A stretch of DNA of 64,000 nucleotides from Saxidomus purpurata. Lineage: Eukaryota; Mollusca; Bivalvia; Venerida; Veneridae. The notes under the pieces are model-generated. The model saw only the letters and a list, made by a program, of their open reading frames with translations, did not search any database and was not told the origin of the DNA. Both the position numbers and the translations under genes were made by a program. The first letter of the stretch is position 1. The number at the start of each line of letters is the position of its first letter. The stretch is from NCBI GenBank assembly GCA_022818135.1, contig JAFMSR010000012.1, forward strand, positions 12,301,157 through 12,365,156, written 5' to 3'. Positions 36,746 through 49,737 of this stretch are shown here, one piece after another.

Positions 36746-38764
36746 AACTAAAATATTTATTGATAGCATAATTATTAAACTAACTGTGAAATGCTTCTAA
36801 CACATTTATTATCGCAATCTGTCTTTCTTTCCGTTAAGTCACAAGATCGTAAAACATAAAGTTCCTACTAACTGCTGTGCCGAGTCTTATATTCCAAACA
36901 CTGAATGATTTTCCGCAACCATTAGTTCATAATTCTGCGGCATAACAAAAAATCATCAGTGAATGTTCCAATGCCAAGAGCAGAACTTTATCACAAGACA
37001 CTTAAAACGTCTTCAGTTTTTATATATCTCAGTAACCAGCCATATATCAAAATCAAAATCACAGGAATAGATATATGTTATATGATACAATATCAATGAG
37101 AATTCTACGCAAATAGTCTTCCCTTGGAGAGATTCAGATGAAAAAAACTGTAAGTGGTTATATGATACTAGCATTGTAACTCTTCCATTATAAATCTCAA
37201 TTTTATGAATGTTCTATTCTTGAATAAATATTTATATATCAATTCACAGTAAATCTGTCAGTTAAATCTTTAAACTTCCATCATTTTTCCATATTTCAAG
37301 ATATAATTTATGTATGTATTAATGAGCTGCCAAGTTACCTATATATCTAATGATCTTGTATGATATTAGCTATACCGACAGACTTTCAGCTGCCCCTCTA
37401 GATCAAACTATTTCAAGAAAACGAGAGTGAGACGGCCAACCTCAGATTTTAACTACACCGCCTGTCTAGCTCCCAGAATTATGGAAATCTCTGCTACAGC
37501 AATGATTGATTTCCAGAGTAGTATCTACCGAATAAAAGTGGTTGCGTTTTTTTTTCCAATTCCCTGCTCACAATTTCCTGCTACTTCATACAGGCCCACT
37601 TATATCATACTTAATTTATAATAAATATTTCGATCTGAAGATTGTTTTTCACACAAAGAAGTATGTCTCCCACCTCTATGATCTTGACCTTTGAGCTCAA
37701 ATTATAATATGCACAACTAGACTTCATACTAATACATCCTGCATAGTTTTATGAAAATCCAGCAAGGAGTTTTGGAGAGCAACGATTTTCTTTTTTAGGT
37801 GCCTGTGACGTTGACCTTTGAGGTTGTGACCTCAAATTGTACTGTAGATGCAAAGCTTGGTTACATACCGATGCTTCCTGCAAAGTTTTCTAATAGACAA
37901 GTCAGCTTGCTGAAGGCTTTGCATATTCTTTTTTGCATTTCTGCTCACAGCAAGGCTTTTAATTATGCATTTCTGCTTACGTAATTTGCAAGCGAGTTCA
38001 ACGAAATGTGTACACCAGAATGTGCGCATAAAAATAGAACTGATTGTTAGCGGGTCACAAAAAAAAGCGTACAAGTCAGCAAGCAGGAAAATGTATTGAA
38101 TTAGTGGAACATTACCACTTTCTACCTCAAAAACCACACCTTAAACCTCCTGTGTATAAAACAGAAAATTGAGAAATCACAGCCATGTCTCAGGGGAGGT
38201 GCTTTTGCAGTAAATAAAATATATAAATATAATAGAAATATCAAAGTGCCATGCTATGAATAATAAGTAGAATGATCAATAATTCCCTGTTATTATTCTC
38301 AGGGAGTAATAAATTATTTCAATTATGGGTTGGGTAGAATAAAGTCTCTGAGAATGACAAATAGCAAAAAATTATATGTCATTCTAAATGTCAGCTCAAG
38401 GAATTTTCTAATGAAATTGGCATTTTCACAAAGAAAACAAACAAAGAATGACCAGAATTTTAAATAGGTGTTTTTCCTGGGTATTAATTATCGCAGCAAT
38501 GAGGACAAGGTTTCATACTAATGACGTTTTCAGTGTATTGTGTTATATATAATACTGAATCCTTTTTGCAAAACTGCTCATAATTTCCTGACAGTAGTGT
38601 CGCAGGAGATTTATCTGAAGAGGGCCGACATGATTTTATAATCACTTTCTAAAAGCTCTACTGCAGCTTCAATACCTGTTGAAAGTCAAATTTTAGTCCA
38701 CCTCAGTGATCGAGTTGTTACGAATCGCAAAACTTTAATTAAGGGTCTACAATTGACCATGTCT

Positions 38765-40250
38765 CCCCCTGTGAAATGCAGTTCATGAAATCATGAACAT
38801 TTCAAGCCATTCAAGAATGGTTCATGAACTGGACTTTGGATGTTCTTGATTGGTGTTCATGAACTTTTGGACATGAACTGCTCTTGAAAATACTTCATGA
38901 ACAGTTCATGAACTACTGAAGAATCATACAGAGTTCTTCAATTATCTGTGATCTGATGTTATAGGACAATCACTGACATTTCATGAACCACAAGCATTCA
39001 TGAACAGTTCATGAACTATTTAAGAACTGGGACTGACAAATCTCACAGCATGTAAATATTATGTGTACCAACTTGTCACAAGTTTTTTGGAGGGGAATTT
39101 TCTGATGGAATAAGAGAAGTGTTTTTTTGCAGAAAGTAAGTGACTTCATGTCATTTTTTGGCAAAAGTAAGTGATTTTATTGTTTAATTTCTGTTCTGAC
39201 TTTTTAAAGGGGAAACAATTACATTTCGTCTAACAATAAAGGGGGGGGAAATTGTGTCAGGTTTATTTGTCACAAGTTTTCACGACCTTTTTCACACATC
39301 TGCTAGCACAAGTCATAATTTAATTGGTTTATTGTCTAGCAACAGACGGAGGAGGTATACTAAACTAGAGTTTGTTACATGAAATTCAGGAATTGTGATG
39401 AAATCACATTTTGTTTTGCAGATTCACAAATTAGTTTTAACTTAGGGCAAAAACATGGTTTGGCCATGAAGTAGTCATGAACAATTCATTGCCTTTGAAG
39501 AACGGATGAACGAATTTGAAAAAACTGTCCATCATAGTGAAACTGATGCAGCACTGGATTTAGTGTCACATTTAAAGCAGATAGCAAAAAGCGTTTTTTT
39601 ATCATGTTTATTGTCATGATTGTGATAGGAAGCAAACTTTTATACATTGTCAGACAAAACGGCGAACTAGCACGACAAACTGCTTGTTTCCTGTTGGACA
39701 GGTCAAATTTTTGTCCGACAGTGGGGGGGGGGGGGCGGGGGGGAGTTTTGGGAGAGTCTGAATGCATGAATACATGTGTTGTAGTTCATGAATTATGTAA
39801 GACAGGTCTTGTTAAAAAAAATTCATGAACTATTCATGCATTTTAAGTCATGAACAGTTCATGTCCAGAACATGAAGTAAAAATGAGACAATATGCTTAT
39901 AGAGCAAAAGCGTTCATGAACAGTTCATGCACATTCAAGTTCATGAACGTGTCTTGAACCATTCATAAAACAATTTGTTCTTGAGCAGTTCATTTTTTTT
40001 TTTTTTTTTTTTTTTTTTTATTAGTTAATTTTCATGAACTGTTCTAGAATATTTGGCAATGAAAAGTACTTGAAAAGTTCATGACGCTTTGTTAAGAACT
40101 GTTCATGAACTCTTTATTTCATGGACATTTAAAGAATTTGTCTCATTTTACTTTCAAGTTTTTTGAAGAACTTTTCATGAATTCAGGATTTGAACTATTC
40201 ATGAATATTTCATGAATAATTCATGAACAGTACTGGTTCATTTCGCAGGG
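38765..40250. mobile_element. 1.5-kb element with short inverted ends and dense TTCATGAA palindromes
   Basis: The ends are inverted copies of each other: CCCCTGTGAAATG at the left and CATTTCGCAGGG at the right (one mismatch). Both end regions are packed with the 8-bp palindrome TTCATGAA, often as 'gttcatgaac' or as the 'gaacagttcatgaac' pair. I counted about 18 exact copies, concentrated in roughly 250 bp at the left and 470 bp at the right. A central stretch of about 750 bp is nearly free of it and holds a G run (39722-39744). A T run of about 30 lies at 39989-40019. GTCT occurs directly outside both ends. Removing the element leaves text resembling the SINE at 12.4 kb. No transposase frame is present. 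Confidence 0.7.
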
Positions 40251-41689
40251 GTCTTTATAAGAGAAAGTTGGCAGTTTCTTATGAAGGATAATCAATGTTA
40301 AGTCTTATGAAGAGATTGCTCAAGAATTCCGTTTGTCAAATCATTTTAAGTTAAAAATTCAATCATACAGTTTTCCTAAAAAGGAGAAACAAAGCCTATG
40401 TGACTAAACTGGATTTAACAGCAGGTTTGATTGTATTATATAAATTAATACAAACACCTGGTGTGACTTTATCATTTAAAGAGCTTTTAGTCTGATAGTG
40501 CTCTTTTATGCTGCTTTCAGGAACTCAGTTCATCTCTCATTCAATATATAGCAATAAAAAAAACACAAAAGCAAAATGTGCCACATTTGGCAAGTACTCA
40601 AGGTGAAAATTGCAGCAAATATTGTTTTATTTCTGGATGTACAGATTCCAACTCAAGATAAGAATCTGAGATAAGCAGGCAACAACAGGCCTGAGTGTTG
40701 TTCCAAGAAACATGTCAATCAGTATACAGATTTTTCATTCCTGTAATAAATTCTGCGGCATAATAAACTGAAATTCAATTTTAATGTAGAATAAATATTC
40801 TGGGGAAGACTCTGGAAGAAATGCTTTTCTGATAATGAACATTTATAACAGCTTTATCAAATTCTTCAAGAAATTCTTGTTTAAGTTTTTTTTAACTGAT
40901 AAACTTACATTTTCTTTATAAATTTCTGAAAGTTGTTCACACACTGTTTTTTTGTGCCAAAATATGCTGGGTTTTTTTTTTTCCAGGTAAAATTATTACA
41001 TCTTCAAGGAAAAGTGTGTCTCGTTCTGTCAGGTGCTTAAACTCAACTATTACTGTTGTCTATGGGTGTAAATTTGCTTACACTATCTAAATAGTTTCAC
41101 CTCTCTGAAGGCAAAACTGTGCCATTCACCCACTTTCTACTTTTTTGCAGATTTGGTTTATATTATGCAAGCTTACCATTAAATTAACTATTCTGTCATT
41201 TTTCTACGCACAGTAAACATGACATTTTTTCAATATTCTAAGTCTGTTATAAAGTTAACTGTTAAGATATTTCTATTTCTGAAAAACACCTTTCATTTTT
41301 TACTGATTATGTACCTACAATATATTCTACTATGCAAATAAAACCAAAAACAGTGCATGTCCCAGGCTCAACACAAATGTAGAGAAGTCAATATGTAGCT
41401 GACATTCTAAGCTATGACTGTAATCATTAGCATTCTTTGAATAATTGAAATACCAGTACCATATTGTTTCTAATTAGCAACAACAACAACAATTGTTCTA
41501 ATTAGCACTCCTGAAGCAAAGGGGGGGTGCTTATTATTGGAACCACTTTTGCATGTCACAAAATGTAAAGTGATACAAGGTTTATTGAACTGTATGTTTG
41601 TTTGTTTTGTATGTGTGCTTTTTGGGTCCACCATCATCCTTCAAGGCTTTAAAGCGGTATAACTGTGTGACCTTATAACAGCTGATTTA

Positions 41690-42790
41690 CACAGTCTCAG
41701 ACATGCTCCAATGCACATGTTAGATGCATCAGTATTGTCTCAGACATGCTCCAATGCACATGTATCAGATGCATCAGTATTGTCTCAGACATCCTCCAAT
41801 GCACATGTATCAGATGCATCAGTATTGCCTTAGACATGCTCCAATGCACATGTATCAGATGCATAAGTATTGTCTCAGACATGCTCCAATGCACATGTAT
41901 CAGATGCATCAGTATTGTCAATGTATTTCCCAGATGTATCAGTATTGTCTAAGTATTTGTCAGATGAATCAGAATTGTCTTAATATTTGTCAGATGCATC
42001 AGTAGAGTCTTAGTATTTTTCAGATGAATCAGAATTGCTTAGTATTTTTCAGTTGCATCAGTATAGTCATAGTATTTGTCAGATGAATACGAATTGTCTT
42101 AGTATTTGTCAGATGCATCAGTATAGTCTTAGACATGGGCCAATACATGTGTCAGATGCATTAATATTGTCTCAGACATGCTCCAATGCATGTGTCAGAT
42201 GCATCAGTATTGTCATTGTATTTGTCAGATGCATCAGTATTGTCTTAGTATTTGTCAGATGAATCAGAATTGTCTTAGTATTTGTCAGATGCATCAGTAT
42301 AGTCTAAGACATGGGCCAATACATGTGTCAGATGCATCAGTATTGCCTTAGACATGGGCCAATACATGTGTCAGATGCATCAGTATAGTCTTTGACATGG
42401 GTCCATAGATGTGTCAGATGCATCAGTATAGTATTTGACTTGGGCCAATTCATGTGTCAGATGCATCAGTATTGTCTTAGACATGGGCCAATACATGTGC
42501 CAGATGCATCAGTATAGTCTTAGACATGGGCCAATACATGTGATGCATCAGTATAGTCTGGCCAGCAGCATCAGTATAGTCTTAGACATCGGCCAATACA
42601 TGTGTCAGATGCATCAGTATAGTCTTAGACATGGGCCAATACATGTGTCAGATGCATCAGTATAGTCTTAGACATGGGCCAATACATGTGTCATATGCAT
42701 CAGTATAGTCTTAGACATGGGCCAATACATGTGTCAGATGCAACAGTATCGTCTTAGACATGGGCACATGTGTCAGATGCAACATAATTA
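41690..42790. repeat. Minisatellite of mixed 30-bp and 45-bp units
   Basis: The core 'cagatgcatcagtattgtct' recurs about every 30-45 bp over 1.1 kb. The early units have the insert 'cagacatgctccaatgcaca', the middle ones a short 'tagtatttgt' link, and the later ones 'tagacatgggccaatacatg'. The 45-bp units give open frames on both strands (MHQYCLRHAPMHMYQ and the like) that are artefacts of the period. Confidence 0.93.
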
Positions 42791-42824
42791 TATATTTTGT
42801 AATGATTTTAGGTACAAGAGTAGA

Positions 42825-43625
42825 GGAGCAACTGAACAAGAGAGCAAATAGGACCCTACACTGCTAACCTGAATACATGACCCAATTTCACCGAAATTCT
42901 ACATTAAACTACATAATCATAAACACACACATTCTGTTTGATCTTGACAAGACAAGTATTCTGACCACTTTACAGCTGACTTCTAAAGTATCAGCATTGT
43001 GTTATTTGGGTTTGACCTAGCGACCTATGTTTTTAACCCTAGGTGACCCACATTCAATCCTGACCTAGATATCATAAAGACAAACATTCTGACTAGAGTT
43101 CATATTTAATGTGACATCTGGAGTGTTAACAAAGTTTTGATTTGATTTTTTCTAGTAATTAACCTAGTTTTGGTTCAAATGTAACCAAGTTTTATACTAG
43201 ACCTAGATATCATAAAGACAAACATTCTGACCAATTTTCATGATGATTGGTTAATAAATGTGGCCTCTAAAGGGTTAACAAGGTTTTCCTCTTTGATTTC
43301 ATTATGTGTCCTAGTTTTTTTTACTCCAGGTAACCCAGATTCAAACCTGTCCTAGAAATCATTCTGATAAATAGTCTTACCAATTTTCATGCTGATTGGA
43401 TAGTAACTGTGACCTCTAGAGTGTTAACAAGGTTTTTCTTTGATTTGACTGTTTTTCATTCCAGGTGACCAAGATTCAGACTTGGCCAAGAAATCTTTGA
43501 GAAAAAAATCTAATTTTCAAGATAACTGGGTACTAAATGTGGCACTTAGAATGTTAACAAGGGAAGTGTAAACAGACATACAGACCACCGATAAGGCTCA
43601 CCATTTAGCATCTCTTGCTCATATC
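42825..43625. mobile_element. Non-autonomous element with four or five diverged tandem units
   Basis: It begins near 'gaacaagagagcaaatagga' and ends near 'agcatctcttgctcatatcc'. Units of about 125 bp carry 'gacctagttttggttc', 'agacaaacattctgacca' and 'gagtgttaacaagg'. They are shared with the elements at 30.2, 44.7 and 51.2 kb. Confidence 0.6.
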
Positions 43626-44442
43626 CTTCAAAAGTTTAAACCAAATATGTTCTGACACAGTGACTTAGGCCTGTGATACAATGGACAAATGTTACAGTTC
43701 TTGGAATATTGAAAGATAGAAGAGCAGGCTCAGAATTCAAAAGAAATTTTTTTTTAAATTGTATGTCAAAAAAGCAGTCTTCTATCAACTTTGTAGTTGT
43801 GGCTCATTTACGTTGTAACTTTTTCACTGTGTCTTACCTCATTATTTTGACCTGAATGTAGATCATGACTATTTCTAACTTTACCTAAACAAATTTTAAC
43901 AGTTTTAGATTTTAATTTACATTTTTGTGAAGAAAAAAAAAAATTCCGTTGCTACAGGTGCGGATTTGAATATCGCTCTCCAGTATCTTATTCGGCTTAT
44001 AGCCATTTATCGGTTTTAAAGATATTTCTTGCCTTAAAAACTGAGCCAATCACATTGTATCTATTGATAAATTTTGTAATAAAGAAACAGGTAAAACTCT
44101 ATAACAGAAAAGGTGGATGATCTGATAATTCCAACAGCTGTGAAAACCTATAGAGCTCTAGATTATTATTACATGTTTGAGAAAAACAACAGTTCATCCA
44201 CAGTACAATGCAATTTAGCTTCAGTAACAACCTTTCCAGAAATGCACTTAGTGGTTACTAAGGAGCAAAACAACATGGTATGTACAGTTAAAACAGACAT
44301 AAAAATCCGGTGTAAGTGTGATTATCTAAATTGAATGCTGGCTGTTAAGAGGTCACAACTTTTTTCAGTTGTTATAACCTACTGACCTAGTTTTAAACTC
44401 CATTTGACCCAATTCACTTCTGATCTAGAGTTCATCAATACT

Positions 44443-44671
44443 ACACTCTGATCAAGGGGGGCAGTGGTGTGGAGGTTAAGGTGTCTTCGGCTCATCCCGA
44501 AGGTTGCCCGTTCGAGCCCCACTGAGCTCACAACCGTATCGCCTCATATGACACCTGTACTGATTTTTCCAGGAAGCGGACTTGAGAGTAACCCCATAAG
44601 CTTCAAGCTCTCTTCACAATCGAGCTTAAATAAATTAGCATAAACTAACTATAAACTAACACTCTGATCAA
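44443..44671 (+). mobile_element. tRNA-derived SINE with 13-bp target-site duplication
   Basis: The SINE body spans 44456-44658. It has an A-box-like 'ggtgtggaggttaagg', a B box 'cgttcgagcccc', then a conserved body 'ttccaggaagcggac' and an A/T-rich tail. The 13-mer ACACTCTGATCAA occurs at 44443-44455 and again at 44659-44671, a typical LINE-mediated target duplication. It sits inside an older repeat of the 'gacctagtttta' family. Confidence 0.88.
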
Positions 44672-44871
44672 TTTTCTAGGTACAGAAAATTACCTCAGAG
44701 TATGGTGTTGGCAGATTTTCATTTATTTTGACCATGTTACTTAGTTTTAAACCCAATGTGACCAAGCTTTAAACTTGCTATAGAAATCAGCAAGACAAAT
44801 AAATTGACCAATTTTCAGAATAGGTAATGGTATATTCAAAAGGTTTACCATTTTGCTCAGGTGATTTAATA

Positions 44872-47600
44872 TGAAAGTGTAACAAAATACTAAAATTATG
44901 TAAAAACATATCCTAAGATGTTATAAATTCAGGATCAAAATAGTCCTATAAAGGAAACAGAGCAGAAAATCATACACTTTAACCATATTAAAGAATTACA
45001 AATCTGTATTGTATATCATTTTTATTCCTCTAAAGTGAAAATTAATCTTTATTGTATATCATTTCCATTGTTCCAAATATTACATTCAAAACAAGTTAAC
45101 ATCAATCTAAGTGAGACACTTATCTACCATCTATTCCAGATTATCTAGTAAAATGTTGGCACACAATCTCTCATTTGGCAGTTTGATCTTATATTAGGTA
45201 AGGACTACTTACCCAAATATAATCTAAAATAAGGTTAGTAGGATGATATAACCAAAGGCTTCTCAAAAGTCAATGAATGATACAATAAACTGTCATCTAA
45301 AAACTTGAATACTCAATACATTAACAGATAATTACCAGTAATATAACACACTTTAGCACTGACTATATTTAAGCTTTAAATAATCTTAAATAAGGTAAGC
45401 AGGACTTAATTAATGTAAGACCTAAAAACAGCATTTTAGGTCAAAGAAGTAGCACAATAAAATGCTGACTATAGTAATAGCAAATTAAGTAACTTTAAAG
45501 TCAAACATACATTGACTGCTTTAAAGCAATATTTAAGCCAATTTCAGTATTTTTGTTAGCATAGGCATGTTAAATTATTATTTTATAACATACCTATCAA
45601 ATCCTAGAACATGCAGCTTGTAAAAAAAACAGTAACTAAATGTAATAAATGGCATCTCATAACACAATAGCAAACACTAGTCTGGTTGCTTAGCACCACA
45701 AGACAAGTCCATTGATCATTCTTGCCATCTTGATATTACTGTCTGTCCATAAAAAAGCTCAAATTGCCTGACATGTCATATCTGATTTATAAGCTGTCTT
45801 CAGACATTAATGGATTGGTCAAAAAATAAAGTGCTTACAACTCAGGGGTTACGGAACTGCGCACAGTTTGACAAGATAAGGCCAAACCTAAATAGACTAG
45901 TTTGGTGTCAGCAGCCAGTCTAAGTTTTTATATTTTTGGCCCTACTTTTAATGCAATATCTTTAAATATCAATATCTGCCACTTTCCAGTGTTGAGACGA
46001 GCAATGCTTAGCTTATCTTAAATGAAATAATATTGAGTAATGCAATATTTTTCGTTTTTTTTTTCCCACCAACATGTCACCAGAACCACAAGGTCTTTTC
46101 TTCTTAACCTAGATATAAGTTTAATGATAAAAATCGCTCATTTTCCTGGTTAACAAGGAAGAAAAAATTCAGAAAAACAATAAATATAGTTTCAGGCTTT
46201 TCACCACTGAGTGAACTCTTTAATATTGAGGAAAGTAAGTAACATTAGAACCAAATCTATTTCTGCTTGTTATTATCATTTATCAAATGATTTTGATTTT
46301 GCATGTAATCACACACATTCAATTCATTCATCAATATGTAATTTCATCACTTATTTTTCATATTTGAGGAAATGAAACTTGAGTTAAAACCTTGTGTAGA
46401 GTGGCACTTTACATGACCACTTGATCATGCAGTTTGAAACAAGCTATATTACAGAGATTTTACTGTAACTGTATTAGCTGTAGGTCATACTTCTGTATCA
46501 AGGAGCCAACAAAAATAACTCTTAAAATTTCAAACTGACCAATAAGAATTCATAGATCTGTGACATACCTATCAAAACAACACATAATACATTTGGGTTA
46601 GCCAAAAGGAAATGTATTTAAAGTTAAACTTCAGATTGCTTACAGAATGTAGTGGAATGACTAGAAAGTTGAAGATTTTTTTCAACAAACAGCAAACATC
46701 AAACAACTGAAGATGATTTAATGCGTCAAAACATTTTATCAAAATGGCAGGTCTTAAATAAATATGATCGCTTCGCTAAAACAATTCAATACTTGAAATT
46801 ACAGGTAAATTTCAGCATCCTGCTCTGCCAGTTCTCAGCATGGCACCATGGCAGCAATCTTAGCTAATGGTAAGACATCAGGTAAATATGTTAACTGGTT
46901 TACCTGTATATTAGGTTAATTATATTCCTGTACAATGAGAGGATCTGTCTGATAAATGTTGACTGTAATTGATCAGAAAGCTTGTACTCAGATTTTTTCA
47001 ATTACTTTTAATTTCTTGGAGTGTAATTACCCGTTACAAAAGGATCTCAGTTACCTATGTGTGGGCAGTTTATCTAACCACTAGTTGATCCCGAGAAGAA
47101 CTTGCTTTAAACTCCTGTCTGCAGTGAGAAACTGCCAGAATTCTGATATAAAGAGACAATGTTTAGTGGTTACTAAGGGTTCAAACCCATGACCCTCAAT
47201 CAATGAAAAGTGTAACTCCTACCTCTTGACCAAAGAAGTGGTCCCTAAATAAATGAATTCTAGAACTGCAATAAAACTGCGAACGAAAAGAAAACTTTCA
47301 TCACAAATAAGCAAAATTAAGTGACCTAAAAACCTTTATAGCTAAAGGTAATTTTTTTCACAGACCACCAATTGACCGCATTCATTTTGAAGTACATCTT
47401 GACATTAGTTGATTGCTATTTACATATAATGTTGAACATTATTTGAGATCCTCTCTAATGCCTTACTTGTAAAACTAGTTTATTGTAATTACCATAATAA
47501 AAGGCCATTATTAAGTTAATGATTTGTATTGTACGGCTGCCTGGGGTTGCCATGTAGGTCTCCGCCCACATTGTCAATCTGTCTATTACCATTACCAACA
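44872..47600. other. Unrecognised AT-rich sequence upstream of the transporter
   Basis: I see no gene. A reversed tRNA-like fragment ('gggttcaaacccatgaccct', about 47178-47197) is the only repeat I can name. Confidence 0.4.
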
Positions 47601-47604
47601 TCAA

Positions 47605-49036
47605 ACTAGAATTGTGTCCAAAGGACACGGATGCCCCCACTGTGCAGATGTGCTCATAAACAAGAGCAAGCATATCGTATGTAAGATTTTTATGTGGAAC
47701 TTTTTCATTCCACTGTTTCATTTCTGTACATATACCTAAAATGATCTACAGGTAACCTTATGTACATGTTAAATTAAATTACAAATGTAAAATTTATATG
47801 TTCAATTATTTATATGGTATATAGTGAAAAATCAACAAAGGGCCATAATTCTGTTAAATTTGGTCGCAACAAATTTATATGGTATATAGTGAAAAATCAA
47901 CAAAGGGCCATAATTCTGTTAAATTTGGTTGCAACAAAAATTTCTTCCTTTACTACCATCTACACATTAAAGCTGTTCATCCCTGGAAGTTTAAGCAAAA
48001 TCTGCCATCCGGTTTAAGAGGAGTTGCGTTTACAATATTTCTATATGGTATATAGTGAAAAACTTAACAAAGGACCATAATTCTGTTAAATTTGGTCGAC
48101 AAAAAAAATCCTCCTTTACTACCAATTACACATTAAGGTTGTTCATCCCTGGAAGTTTAAGCAAAATCTGCCAACCAGTTTAAGAGGAGTTGCGTGTCAC
48201 AAAATTTCTATATGGTATATAGTGAAAATCAACAAAGGGCCATAATTCTGTTAAATTTGGCCGCAGCAAAAATTCCTTCCTTTACTGCCATCTACACATT
48301 AAGGTTGTTCATCCCTGGAAGTTTAAGCAAAATCGCCATCCGGTTTAAGAGGAGTTGCGTTCACAAAATTTCTACATAGTATATAGTGAAAAAAACAAAC
48401 AAAGGGCCATAATCGTTAAATTTGGTCGCAGCAAAAATTCCTTTCTTTACTACCATCTACACATTAAGGTTGTTCATCCCTGGAAGTTTAAGCAAAATCT
48501 GCCATCCGGTTTAAGAGGAGTTGCGTTCACAAGATTTCTATATGGTATATAGTGAAAAATCAACAAAGGGCCATAATTCTGTTAAATTTGGTCGGGGGAA
48601 AATTCCTTCCTTTACTACCATCTACACATTAAGGTTGTTCATCCCTGGAAGTTTAAGCAAAATCTGCCATCCGGTTTAAGAGGAGTTGCGTTCACAAGAG
48701 GGAGGAAGGTAACGGACGGACGGACGGACGGACTGACGGACGGACAGACGGACAAGTGCAACGCTATATGCACCCCACTTTGTGGGGGCATAAAAATCAA
48801 CAAAGGGCCATAATTCTTAAATTTGGTCGCAGCAGAAAATTCCTTCCTTTACTACCATCTACACATTAAGGTTGTTCATCCCTGTAAGTTTAAGCAAAAT
48901 CGCCATCGGTTTAAGAGGAGTTGCGTTCACAAGATTTCGGGACGTACGTACGGACGGACGGACGGACGGACGGACTGACGGACTGACGGACTGACAAGTG
49001 CAACGCTATATGCTCCCACATTGTGGGGGCATAAAA
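47605..49036. mobile_element. Non-autonomous element with internal 165-185 bp satellite
   Basis: The left end carries 'cacggatgcccccactgtg' (about 47626). The right end reads 'cattgtgggggcataaaaa' (to 49036), making inverted 'atgcccccac' termini. An identical internal end occurs at 48782-48796, so two copies appear joined. The interior is about seven units beginning 'tatatggtatatagtgaaaa', continuing 'caaagggccataattctgtt' and 'catccctggaagtttaagca' and ending 'aagaggagttgcgtt'. Each copy is closed by a 'ggac' microsatellite (48712-48755 and 48945-48995). No transposase frame. Confidence 0.8.
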
Positions 49037-49597
49037 ATGTTTGCCGTCTTTTTAAGATGCGTAATTCTACTTTATGGCTTCATTCAGCCCATTGATATCA
49101 GGTAACTAACATTTTCTAATGTCTCAGAATTGCGCTTTGGTAATTTTTAGAAAAGAACTTTATATTATGTTTATTTGCAGATTTCTTTACATGTGCCTTA
49201 AATTGTATTAAAAGCAATTAAATTTACATTAACACAAATCATAAACTTGCTCTGCAATAAAATGATACTAAACAGTTACACAATCACAGATTAAAAACTG
49301 TGCGTTTTTAAATGTACCGAGTGCCCTTCTTAAGGTTTAGATCACTCCTACCTTGTGCAAGTGCCAATTTTTTAACATAATAGGTCTGGTGAGTTAAGGG
49401 GTTTGAACCCAATACCTTCAGTGTTCAAGAGGTTATAGTGACTATTACAATACCCAGACGAAGGGGCCAACAGTCATAGACACACAGACTGGTACATCTT
49501 ACAAACAGTTCTTCAGTTATCCTTTTTACATTTTCAGTGCTTACCTATCAGACAAAGATATTCTGGGCCTCTCAGTTAACATGCAAAATTCACTTAC

Positions 49598-49687
49598 TTT
49601 TGTCTTTAAGAGCAAGTAGATCTTTCATATTGACACTGTCTGGGTAAGCTGGAACTTGGGTAGGACCAATGTCTGAACAATCAGAAC
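49598..49687 (-). CDS. Candidate upstream exon of the transporter
   Basis: A 90-bp segment is flanked by 'atactttcag' and 'gtaagt', both good splice signals. Only one frame is open: SDCSDIGPTQVPAYPDSVNM, then KDLLALKDK, with one base left over. That phase fits exactly the two bases before the ATG at 36745, joining as ...KDK-Ile-MNDSVLV. The internal ATG (NM|KDLL) has A at -3 and could be the true start, adding 11 residues. If coding continued still further upstream I did not find it. It may instead be a 5' UTR exon or a chance match. The intron would be 12.9 kb. Confidence 0.45.
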
Positions 49688-49737
49688 CTGAAAGTATAAA
49701 AAGTCAATGTTTAGAGCATCTGAACCTAGAATTTAAA
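49650..49737 (-). repeat. Left half of a tandem repeat that includes a splice acceptor
   Basis: On the minus strand two units of about 36 bp read 'attctaggttcagatgctct' and 'ctttcaggttctgattgttc'. The second is the acceptor and first bases of the candidate exon. Two more units lie at 52908-52980, beyond the inserted elements. All four have the form TTYYAGGTTC. Confidence 0.65.

Noticed and set aside
41697..42005. Open frames on both strands with repeated MHQY / ILMHLIHVHW text
   Set aside because: They arise from the 45-bp satellite period; no splice sites, start context or domain.
47455..47721. Minus-strand 88-codon open frame
   Set aside because: It overlaps the end of the repeat element starting near 47605 and shows no family motif.
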